This document shows positions 1 to 6,698 of a stretch of 21,050 bases of DNA, one piece after another. A program made the translations under genes and the position numbers. Each line of letters begins with the position of its first letter. Within the stretch, counting starts at the first letter, position 1. Source of the stretch: Lachnospiraceae bacterium UBA4381 (GTDB lineage: Bacteria > Bacillota > Clostridia > Lachnospirales > Lachnospiraceae); contig DGRT01000030.1 of assembly GCA_002391105.1 (NCBI GenBank), positions 1 through 21,050 on the forward strand. The letters are read 5' to 3'. The notes beneath the pieces were generated by a model that saw only the letters and a program-made list of their open reading frames with translations, searched no databases and had not been told where the DNA came from.

Positions 1-28
1 CCCGTTATGACCACTTCGATACGACTCC
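1..28 (-). tRNA. tRNA-Ser, 5' part only (runs off left edge)
   Basis: Read on the minus strand, the last 28 bases fit the 5' half of a tRNA. There is a 7-nt acceptor strand GGAGUCG, then U8, a UCG D-stem that can pair with CGG, and a D-loop with A14, G15 and the invariant GG pair in the expected places. The D-arm resembles tRNA-Ser genes of Clostridia as I remember them, but the anticodon and the variable arm lie outside the window, so the isotype is a guess. The same stretch can also be read as an open frame continuing from position 105, which is the main alternative. Confidence 0.55.
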
Positions 29-127
29 AATAAAACTGGTAACAACATGCCTCAGCAGTCCGACCGCCCCAGTGAATAGGTAGTATCAGACAGATAGATG
101 CTGTCACCCTTGTAAAATAACTAAATA

Positions 128-156
128 ATTATAACTAATGTTTTCTAAGTATTCAA
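128..156 (-). promoter_or_regulatory. Sigma-70 type promoter facing the left edge
   Basis: On the minus strand there is TTGAAT (151-156), a 17-bp spacer and TATAAT (128-133). Transcription would start near 121 and run about 90 nt before the putative tRNA. No terminator is seen between them. The interval 29-298 holds no convincing protein gene. It does contain a short perfect stem, GGTAA/TTACC, at 216-230. Confidence 0.5.
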
Positions 157-298
157 CATTTTTTTATACGAGGGTCCTTATAGTTCAATCAGGGATAAAA
201 TGGCGCTTCCATCTTGGTAATTGAATTACCGAGGATTCCCACTTAGGTATCCTAAAAATACTGAATGCTCGATAATGCTAATCTTAATCTTTTACTAT

Positions 299-1099
299 TT
301 ATGCGTTAAAAGTATAAACAAATATTATAAGCAGGACGGCTGTGATAATCATAAATGCTATCAGCACCGTTCCTATCCCAACCTCTTTTCTCGTTTCAGC
401 AACTGAAGCTTTGTAATCCCTGAATACCGAAAGGCTTCTCATCTTGTTCAGCACTACAGTCTGTTCGCCGGTAAGTACGCCGCTGTCATTTCCACCAAGA
501 GCGCCGTCTCTCTTATCCAGTCCCTGAACCATGACCTCTTCATAAAATGAATCATACTCCCTGATGGTTTTTTTCAAGAACTCCTTTTCATCCTGAAATG
601 ATATAATATCATTGCTTTTTCTGTAATTCTTCATGCTGCCGCCGCTGTTTAATGCTTTATACTGACCATAAAGATTTATAAAATTCTTAATCATTCCGGG
701 CAGTACCAGCACGTAGCTTACAAAAACCACTGCAAAGAATAATCCGTAGAGTATGACATAGAGTGCGGCAAAAAGCCCCGCCCTCACTCCAAGATGCATA
801 AATAGCTGAAGGAGCAGGGTATAGATAACAGGTATGGCAAATACTATCAGCATCATATTGCGTGCATACTTCATATTTGCCAGCACTTCATCAGCTCTTC
901 CTGCCAGTGATCTGAGCTGTTCCTTGTATTGATAATAATTATAATCCACCTGCTTTTTTAATGAATTAAATGAATCCAGATATCCGCCATCAGCATTTCC
1001 ATCCGTTGTCTCGTAGGACGATAAACTGTTGAACTGGCTTTCATCTATATATTCTGATGGCTGAGTCAGAACCTCCGTTTCTGAAAGCTTGTACTTCAT
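299..1099 (-). CDS. Membrane protein of unknown function
   Basis: This 266-residue protein is not recognised. The start at 1099 was chosen because AGGAG lies 7 nt upstream of that ATG; an open extension to 1165 has no proper ribosome site. It has a soluble, acidic N-terminal part (about 1-80), then two hydrophobic segments (about 82-101 and 108-134). A soluble charged middle part follows (about 140-238), and a single hydrophobic helix at about 240-262 ends almost at the C-terminus. No catalytic motif is visible. It lies 118 nt downstream of the STAS-kinase gene on the same strand, so it may be co-transcribed and act as that protein's membrane partner. This link rests on position only. Confidence 0.75.
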   Translation of the reverse strand: MKYKLSETEVLTQPSEYIDESQFNSLSSYETTDGNADGGYLDSFNSLKKQVDYNYYQYKEQLRSLAGRADEVLANMKYARNMMLIVFAIPVIYTLLLQLFMHLGVRAGLFAALYVILYGLFFAVVFVSYVLVLPGMIKNFINLYGQYKALNSGGSMKNYRKSNDIISFQDEKEFLKKTIREYDSFYEEVMVQGLDKRDGALGGNDSGVLTGEQTVVLNKMRSLSVFRDYKASVAETRKEVGIGTVLIAFMIITAVLLIIFVYTFNA

Positions 1100-1217
1100 C
1101 TCGCATCTCCTGTACATATACATTTTTCGGGTGCATTTCCAGAATCTTACAATGCTGAAAACCACATCCTCCGTCTTATAATTGCTAGGACGCCTTTCTT
1201 AATTAATTGTCATTTCC

Positions 1218-2372
1218 CTAATAGCTGAGAAATGCTTCTGTTATTACCTTTGTCATCTGAGGCAATGCCTCTTTGGGAACAAGCTCTGAAAATGTTATAC
1301 CTGCGATAGATCTGATAAGTGCATAATGCTCCAGTTTTTTCTCATACTCTTCTATTTCCTTCTCATCAGTGATGCCGGTATAGCTTCTTATGAAGATGTC
1401 CCACAGCTTTGACAGCAGTTCATTTCTGATTCCGGTATATCTCATACCGCCTTCAGGTCTTTTCATTGAAAGTAGCTTCATTATCTGATAAGAACCAAGA
1501 AGGTCAATGACAGGGTCACCCACCGATGCATCTGTCATATCTATCAGAACAAGCTCGCCATCTACCACCATTATATTTCCGGGATGAAAATCCCCGTGTA
1601 TAAACGTATTCCGCTCCGGAATATCATCTATCAATTCTCGCATTTTCGTAATGAGTTCATCCGAATAATATCCGCTTCTTTCAGCAATATCCACCCAGAC
1701 ACCAAGTCCCATTCTCGCATCGGGAAGAACACCATCTTCAAATGCAGTTGAGTGCAGCTTTTTAAGCAGGTCAGCCATTTTAACCGCATACTCTTCGATT
1801 TTATCAGGATGTGCCGTAATAAACTGACCTAATGTGGATGCATTTATCATCTCATATATAATGCCGTATCTGTCACCGGATCTAACTAGATCAAAAGAAA
1901 TGGCAGACGGAATATCATGTATAAATGCCTGCCTTGCTGCAGCCTTTTCTCTGGCTATACGTTCCAGACTGCTGGTTACCGGATTATACACCTTGATTAT
2001 CCGTTCATCGTCCAGCCTATAGACACTTCCATTTGCACCTTTACCTAACAGCTCCAGTCCTTCCACGCTGACTTCCCTGATTTTTTTATGAACATCTATG
2101 ATGGAAGTAAATCCGGTAACATCAAATATCTCATAAATCTCCGGAGATACATCAATAACGGATACCTTATTCCATTTCTTGGAGCATTTGAGAAGCACAC
2201 GAAGTCCTGCACTTGAAATGTATTCAAGTGACGCACCATCAATTATAATATCCGAATCCATGTCATACTCTGATAATGCAGTAAAGATATCTTTTTCCAG
2301 GTCAGCGGCATTGTTAGAGTCAATTCTGCCTTTTAATTCATACATTACTGTCATTTCGTTATCCTTTTTCAT
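1218..2372 (-). CDS. STAS domain fused to an aminoglycoside phosphotransferase-like kinase
   Basis: This 384-residue protein joins two domains. Residues about 6-100 form a STAS (anti-sigma-factor-antagonist) domain with the signature YISSAGLRVLL at 51-61; Ser54 is the likely phospho-acceptor by analogy with SpoIIAA. Residues about 108-384 are a protein-kinase/APH fold. They have a glycine loop GKGANGSVY (110-118), the ATP lysine in IIKVY (Lys127), the catalytic HGDFHPGN (259-266) and the metal-binding LID (Asp278). The architecture resembles the TIGR02172-type phosphotransferases, from memory. The start at 2372 fits a GGGGG ribosome site and lies about 31 nt after the predicted transcription start; a longer frame to 2411 would overlap the -10 box. 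The substrate is unknown. A kinase that reads a phosphorylation-controlled STAS switch is an inference. Confidence 0.88.
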   Translation of the reverse strand: MKKDNEMTVMYELKGRIDSNNAADLEKDIFTALSEYDMDSDIIIDGASLEYISSAGLRVLLKCSKKWNKVSVIDVSPEIYEIFDVTGFTSIIDVHKKIREVSVEGLELLGKGANGSVYRLDDERIIKVYNPVTSSLERIAREKAAARQAFIHDIPSAISFDLVRSGDRYGIIYEMINASTLGQFITAHPDKIEEYAVKMADLLKKLHSTAFEDGVLPDARMGLGVWVDIAERSGYYSDELITKMRELIDDIPERNTFIHGDFHPGNIMVVDGELVLIDMTDASVGDPVIDLLGSYQIMKLLSMKRPEGGMRYTGIRNELLSKLWDIFIRSYTGITDEKEIEEYEKKLEHYALIRSIAGITFSELVPKEALPQMTKVITEAFLSY

Positions 2373-2409
2373 CGGTCCCCCGTCCTTCCATTTGGATTTT
2401 CTAATCATC

Positions 2410-2437
2410 ATTATACAATCCGAAAGGAGTTTTGCAA
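2410..2437 (-). promoter_or_regulatory. Promoter of the STAS-kinase gene
   Basis: On the minus strand there is TTGCAA (2432-2437), a 16-bp spacer and a perfect TATAAT (2410-2415). The -35 box is part of the first copy of the 73-bp tandem repeat. The other copies keep TTGCAA but lack a -10 box at the matching place. This promoter also decides the start codon of the gene, because the alternative upstream ATG lies before the transcription start. Confidence 0.7.
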
Positions 2438-2598
2438 CTGATATCCTACCCTCTCAGCTTTACTACGGTACTATCAGCCTGGTTTGGTCTATCCGATGGG
2501 AGTTTTGCAACTGATATCATATCCTCTCGGCTTTACTACGGCACTAACAGCTTAGTCTGGTCTATCCGATGGGAGTTTTGCAACTGATGTCCTATCCT
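2427..2598. repeat. 73-bp tandem repeat, about 2.3 copies
   Basis: The landmark GAGTTTTGCAACTGAT recurs at 2427, 2500 and 2573, an exact 73-bp period. The copies differ at scattered positions and the last is cut at about 2598. The rest of the gap (2599-2760) shows no repeat. The array sits in a divergent intergenic region between the STAS-kinase gene and the small plus-strand membrane protein. A 73-bp period is close to seven helical turns. Confidence 0.9.
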
Positions 2599-2719
2599 CC
2601 AGTACATCGGCTGCAGAATAACCGGACTATTGCGAAGAGCGCTTGCGTGCGACCCTTTCTAATTTGCTAAAACAGAGAGATAGACTTATATAAATCCCAT
2701 AATTTGATGTATATAGAAA

Positions 2720-2779
2720 AACCTCTTTTCAATATAATAAATCATAACGTAAATGACATTATTTCAAAGAAAAGAGGTT
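2720..2779 (+). promoter_or_regulatory. Perfect 11-bp inverted repeat enclosing the ribosome site
   Basis: AACCTCTTTTC (2720-2730) is the exact reverse complement of GAAAAGAGGTT (2769-2779). The right arm contains the AGAGG ribosome site of the small membrane protein that starts at 2786. If both arms are transcribed, the hairpin would hide the ribosome site. However, a TATAAT at 2733-2738 lies between the arms. If that is the -10 box, the left arm is untranscribed and the repeat would be a DNA operator instead. Confidence 0.5.
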
Positions 2780-2785
2780 AAATAT

Positions 2786-3007
2786 ATGCTTACAATATTG
2801 TTTATTGGTTTATTGATAGTGTTGGTATTCAATATTATAAAAGTTGCTATAAAGCTGACGTGGGGAATCACCAAGATAGCTTTCTCAGTAATACTATTTC
2901 CATTAGTCCTGATAGGTCTTGCACTGGCTGGATTTTTCTACGTGGCACTGGCAATCCTGATTATCGCCGGAATAATCAGCTTCTTCAGAAATCTGGCACT
3001 TAGCTAA
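2786..3007 (+). CDS. Small hydrophobic membrane protein (73 residues)
   Basis: The ATG at 2786 is preceded by AGAGG with 8-9 nt spacing; an in-frame ATG at 2753 has no ribosome site. The protein is almost entirely hydrophobic, with three probable membrane helices (about 2-18, 28-48 and 50-67) separated by short lysine-containing turns. No family is recognised. It is the only intact plus-strand gene in the window and stands alone between the STAS-kinase promoter and a strong terminator. The ribosome site lies in one arm of a perfect inverted repeat, which suggests regulation at translation or at the promoter. Its function is unknown; small envelope-stress membrane proteins look similar, but nothing here proves that. 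Confidence 0.75.
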   Translation: MLTILFIGLLIVLVFNIIKVAIKLTWGITKIAFSVILFPLVLIGLALAGFFYVALAILIIAGIISFFRNLALS

Positions 3008-3027
3008 AACATAGTGAAGTTATAAAA

Positions 3028-3079
3028 GGCAGGAAGCCCTCCCCTTGTTACTAGGGGATGAACTTCCTGCCAATTTTTT
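3028..3079. terminator. Bidirectional rho-independent terminator
   Basis: GGCAGGAAG (3028-3036) pairs with CTTCCTGCC (3063-3071), with an inner CCCC/GGGG stem. It is followed by AATTTTTT on the plus strand and by TTTT on the minus strand. It lies between the converging ends of the small membrane protein and the carbohydrate-binding lipoprotein and can serve both. Confidence 0.9.
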
Positions 3080-3084
3080 GTTAA

Positions 3085-4818
3085 TTAGTGGGGACCTCCG
3101 CCGAAACCGCCACCAAAGCCACTGTCATTACCACCAAAGCTTCCGGGGCCACCCATTTCTCCTTGGTTGCCCATTCCTCCATGGTTGCCCATTCCTCCGA
3201 AGCCACCCATACCGCCTGCTGCTCCTGCACTGGTAGATATACCGCTGACTGTTATGGTATCCTCTATGTCTCCAGCCTTTATCGTATAGGTTCCATCTGT
3301 GATGTCTGCACTGGAAATCAGAACTGAGCTTGCAGTCTTATTAAGAGTATAACTCATTACCACATTTCCACTTTCATCTGTAAGGCTTACCTCTGTTCCT
3401 TCGGAAAGAGCGGTTGTAAAATTATACAGAATGCTGTACTGCTCTGATCCTGACGAGAAGCTCTCTGCCATACCTGATGAACCTGTTATAGTAACCGTTC
3501 CTCCATTTACATAACCTTCGTAGCCTGTATCAAGAGCACCATTTCCATCATTTACAGGTCCGTCAACTGTTACATTTCCACCATTTATGTAAAGATATCC
3601 ATTGGAATCAAGTCCATCGCCGGATGCATTTACATATATGGTGCCACCATTTATCGTAAGAAGCGCATCCTCAACTGCGTCCATCATTCCGCCACCACCG
3701 AATTTCATCTCTCCGAAGTCCCACTCAACGCTGTCCATACTTCCGGTTGTAGATGTTCCGGTAGCATTCATTCCGTCATCGCCTGCATTTACACTTATAT
3801 CGCCGCCATTTACCTCTATGGTTGCACCCTCTATTCCTTCGTTACTCTGTGTAACTACGATAACTCCATCATTTATTACAAGCTCCTTCTCAGCATGAAT
3901 ACCATCGTCTCCTGACGAAAGCTCGAACTCGCCATCAGCTATATAGATATAGCCCTTACCCTCTTCCTCATTATTACTCGTATGAAGAGCATCATCTCCT
4001 GATGATATCACAAAGCTTCCATCCTTTATCCGGAGTGAATCATTTGCCTTTATACCCTTTGCTGTTGCTGTAATATAGTAGCTTCCACCTGTAAACTTGA
4101 CATCATCATTTCCAACTATCCCATGATTATAAGAGGCATTTATGGTAAGACTTCCGGAGCCGTTAAATGTAACATCATCCTTGCTGTAGATCACGCCATC
4201 AACATTTTCATCGCCATCTGCTGCATATGCTTCCCCTGTATCGGATAGTGTATTCTCAGTTCCATCTGCCAGTGTTATAAATGTCTTATCTGCGCTCTTA
4301 ACATATATGCAGGCACTGTCTGAACAGCTTATATCTACACCATTTAATACTATCTGAACCTTTTCGGTATCGGCTGCATTTACAATTATCTGACCATCCT
4401 CAAGAGTTCCGGATATTACATATACGCCTTCAGCACTTATTGTAATGATACTTCCATCTACTTCTGCACCATTTCCCGAAACCGATGCACTGGAACCGTC
4501 AAGAGTTATCTCTATGACTTCTGACTCATCATAGGACGGATCTATATCTCTATCTGTAAATTCATCATCACTTGCAGCACCTGACGCATCATCCGAGGAA
4601 GCTGTTTCATCTCCAGATGTTTTTTCTGAAGAAGTCGTATCATCACTGCCAGTTGTCGAATCACTATCAGCTTCGGACGACTCATCTGTTTCCGCTGCTG
4701 AAACAACCGTATCTTTACCATTGGAGGCGCTATCACCTTCTGCACATCCTGACATCATGGACATCATCATTGCCGCTGTAACCAAAATACTTATCATATA
4801 TAATCTACGTTTTCTCAT
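3085..4818 (-). CDS. Carbohydrate-binding beta-helix lipoprotein (Cthe_2159-like)
   Basis: This is a 577-residue protein. The start at 4818 has AAGGAGG 8 nt upstream; an open extension to 4902 has none. Residues 1-25 are a lipoprotein signal peptide with the modified Cys25 in MMSGC. A Ser/Thr/Asp-rich linker of about 90 residues follows. The main domain then repeats short turns such as GSLTINASYNHGIVG, SSGDDALH, NGGTIYVNASGDGLDSNG and NGGNVTV, the pattern of a calcium-binding parallel beta-helix (the PF14262 / Cthe_2159 family of carbohydrate-binding proteins). The last about 45 residues are glycine- and methionine-rich (GGMGGFGGMGN-like). It is the last gene of the VTC / DUF4956 operon, 113 nt after the DUF4956 gene. 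That association is familiar to me from Lachnospiraceae genomes. The ligand is unknown; an acidic polysaccharide is an inference from the family. Confidence 0.87.
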   Translation of the reverse strand: MRKRRLYMISILVTAAMMMSMMSGCAEGDSASNGKDTVVSAAETDESSEADSDSTTGSDDTTSSEKTSGDETASSDDASGAASDDEFTDRDIDPSYDESEVIEITLDGSSASVSGNGAEVDGSIITISAEGVYVISGTLEDGQIIVNAADTEKVQIVLNGVDISCSDSACIYVKSADKTFITLADGTENTLSDTGEAYAADGDENVDGVIYSKDDVTFNGSGSLTINASYNHGIVGNDDVKFTGGSYYITATAKGIKANDSLRIKDGSFVISSGDDALHTSNNEEEGKGYIYIADGEFELSSGDDGIHAEKELVINDGVIVVTQSNEGIEGATIEVNGGDISVNAGDDGMNATGTSTTGSMDSVEWDFGEMKFGGGGMMDAVEDALLTINGGTIYVNASGDGLDSNGYLYINGGNVTVDGPVNDGNGALDTGYEGYVNGGTVTITGSSGMAESFSSGSEQYSILYNFTTALSEGTEVSLTDESGNVVMSYTLNKTASSVLISSADITDGTYTIKAGDIEDTITVSGISTSAGAAGGMGGFGGMGNHGGMGNQGEMGGPGSFGGNDSGFGGGFGGGPH

Positions 4819-4931
4819 AACCAGTTCCTCCTTTTTCTGTCTTTTCCCTCTTGGGTTTGCTTTCCCCAGCCTTTCCCGGTTCCCCATCACTGGCTTCGAC
4901 AAACTTTCTGCCTTTCTTTTTTTGTTTGCTT

Positions 4932-5612
4932 TTATAATGCATCATAGGTTGTTACCGGTCTGCCAAGGCTGACCTCAAGATTCCCATTTCTCTTTCTGAT
5001 GTCATCCATCATTTCCTTAGCCGAGACGCCCGGCTTCATCATCACATTCAGGCTTATCTTGTAGAGACTTCCCATGTTGGTTGTCTTTACCTCTTCATAG
5101 GTGTAGCTTTCCAGATAATCCCTAAATATATCATCGAATCTCGATTCAAAGTCCAGATTCTCAGGAACTGTTATCCTAAGTGTTCTCTCTTCATTTTCTC
5201 TTCCGCCAAATCCCGAAATATTAATCAGAAGATTGATACCAGATATAACTACTGAAAAGAGAACCGCTATACCGATATATCCCATACCAAGTGCAAGTCC
5301 AACTGCCATAGCTATAAATATACTTGTTATCTCCTGCCCTCTTCCCGGTGCAGATCTGAATCTTACCAGGCTAAATGCCCCTGCCACGGCAACTCCTGCA
5401 CCGATATTTCCATTTACCAGAATAATCACCAGCGCTACAACTACCGGAAGAAGCACCAGTGTTACCACAAAGCTCTTCGAATATTTATTCTTTATCATAT
5501 ATGCTCCTGCGATTATCAGTCCGCAAACCAGAGCAGCTATAAGGATTTCACAGAATCCTATCGGTGTAAAACTTCCATTTGTAAGAATTGTATTAAATAA
5601 AGTATTAAGCAT
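4932..5612 (-). CDS. DUF4956 family membrane protein
   Basis: This 226-residue protein starts at 5612, where AAGGAG precedes the ATG; the start overlaps the stop of the VTC gene by 8 nt, so translation is probably coupled. It has about four membrane helices (about 19-40, 47-67, 97-117 and 115-133). The family hallmark SLVRFRSAPGRGQEI lies at 81-95 between helices 2 and 3. The C-terminal part (about 145-226) is a small soluble alpha/beta domain. DUF4956 proteins are commonly encoded beside VTC-domain polymerases. The biochemical role is not established; a membrane channel or anchor that handles the polymer made by the VTC partner is an inference. Confidence 0.9.
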   Translation of the reverse strand: MLNTLFNTILTNGSFTPIGFCEILIAALVCGLIIAGAYMIKNKYSKSFVVTLVLLPVVVALVIILVNGNIGAGVAVAGAFSLVRFRSAPGRGQEITSIFIAMAVGLALGMGYIGIAVLFSVVISGINLLINISGFGGRENEERTLRITVPENLDFESRFDDIFRDYLESYTYEEVKTTNMGSLYKISLNVMMKPGVSAKEMMDDIRKRNGNLEVSLGRPVTTYDAL

Positions 5613-6414
5613 AAACCATCTCTCCTTTCCTTCTGTTACCTTTGTTCCCTTTAATATATTCCGATACAAGCAGCGGAGCCGCCTCACTCTGGCTCATTTC
5701 TATCAGACTATTTGCTGCCTGCTTAATGTATTCGATATATCCTCTTCCGTACTTTGATATTGAAACCGGAAATATCCCCAGTTCACTCATCCTTCTGCTA
5801 AGCTCCATCGGGAAAGCGTCCGGTATCTTTATCTCCATGAGATGCTGACCTGTCTCTATAACCTTGGCTCCATCCGACCCATGCTTCAGATCCAGATCAC
5901 TTGTCCTCCAGGTAATATTCGTATCAAAGGTTATTCTGAAGTCAGGATCTATGGTTCCCGCCATCGCTATCCTGTCATAGCCTATAACCATTGCCGGTCT
6001 GATTCCTCTGTAATACTCCAGCAGTTCATCTATCTCTCCGGTTACCTGAGATACTTCATCAGCTCCCAGCGTCCTCTCACCTGACAGATATTCGACTGCC
6101 GATCTATATGTAGAGGCAACTCTTCTCTTATATACGATGCCTTTATATTTCTTTTTTATCTCTATAAAAGCCTGTGTGCTGTCCTCTGTATCACCATAGG
6201 TTCTAAGTCTCAGTTTTTCTTTATAAACCGGCTTATCAAGAGATGTTCTGATAAGCTGGAAGCTCGGCGTGTCATAATATATATTGTTGATTCTTGTTTT
6301 TCCATAGCTGTCCACCTTTGCATATTTTTTCAGTTCGGGAAGGAGCAGCCTGTACTGCTGATCACTCAGTAGATATTTTATTTCCTTTCTCTCAAATGTC
6401 TGTTCCTTACTCAT
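5605..6414 (-). CDS. VTC-domain polyphosphate polymerase-like protein
   Basis: This 269-residue protein has the VTC fold, related to the yeast vacuolar transporter chaperone Vtc4 and the triphosphate-tunnel enzymes. Visible tunnel residues are FERKEIKY (7-14), KEKLRLRTYG with Arg69 and Arg71 (65-74), EIKKKYKG (85-92), Lys97-Arg98-Arg99, MEIK with Glu194 (193-196) and SKYGRGY (220-226). Family members make polyphosphate from nucleoside triphosphate on the cytoplasmic side. The chosen start at 6414 has AGGGAG 8 nt upstream; another in-frame ATG at 6432 does not fit as well. It is the first gene of the operon with DUF4956 and the beta-helix lipoprotein. Polymerase activity is inferred from the conserved basic and acidic residues. 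Confidence 0.9.
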   Translation of the reverse strand: MSKEQTFERKEIKYLLSDQQYRLLLPELKKYAKVDSYGKTRINNIYYDTPSFQLIRTSLDKPVYKEKLRLRTYGDTEDSTQAFIEIKKKYKGIVYKRRVASTYRSAVEYLSGERTLGADEVSQVTGEIDELLEYYRGIRPAMVIGYDRIAMAGTIDPDFRITFDTNITWRTSDLDLKHGSDGAKVIETGQHLMEIKIPDAFPMELSRRMSELGIFPVSISKYGRGYIEYIKQAANSLIEMSQSEAAPLLVSEYIKGNKGNRRKGEMVYA

Positions 6415-6593
6415 ACAGGTCACTCCCTTCATAATTATCTTCTAACTTTCTGTTTATGTTTCCATTAAACCTTCAGTTAAACCCTGACTGATTTTGTGAA
6501 AAAGTATCCGGTTGGCAAAACCGTTTTTCTTTGTATGCACCTAATATACATATGCAAGCTGAAATAAACCTTAAAGTTTAAAAATTTTTTCAT

Positions 6594-6631
6594 AAAAAAA
6601 GAGAGACTAATGATTTCTCATCAATCTCTCT
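6594..6631 (-). terminator. Rho-independent terminator after the Rpn gene
   Basis: On the minus strand AGAGAGA (6625-6631) pairs with TCTCTCT (6600-6606). An inner TGAT/ATCA stem lies within, and a run of seven T follows (6594-6600). It would end transcripts coming through the Rpn gene and its REP-like repeats. The remaining gap towards the VTC operon (6415-6593) holds no gene. Confidence 0.75.
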
Positions 6632-6640
6632 ACCATCACA

Positions 6641-6671
6641 ATGTGACAAGGGGACAGGCACCTTGTCACAT
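6641..6671 (+). repeat. REP-like palindrome, copy 1
   Basis: A 31-bp imperfect palindrome. The arms ATGTGACAAGG and CCTTGTCACAT flank the centre GGACAGGCA. It is identical over all 31 bases to the copy at 7856-7886 and inverted relative to the copies at 6702 and 8257. Confidence 0.9.
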
Positions 6672-6698
6672 ACTTCGTCGTGATGCTTTGTGCCTGTC

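Noticed and set aside
216..230. GGTAATTGAATTACC stem near the left end, considered as a tRNA variable arm or terminator
   Set aside because: No complete cloverleaf could be built around it and no T-run follows.
5233..5757. 174-codon open frame on the plus strand
   Set aside because: Antisense to the DUF4956 and VTC genes, which have clear family motifs and ribosome sites.
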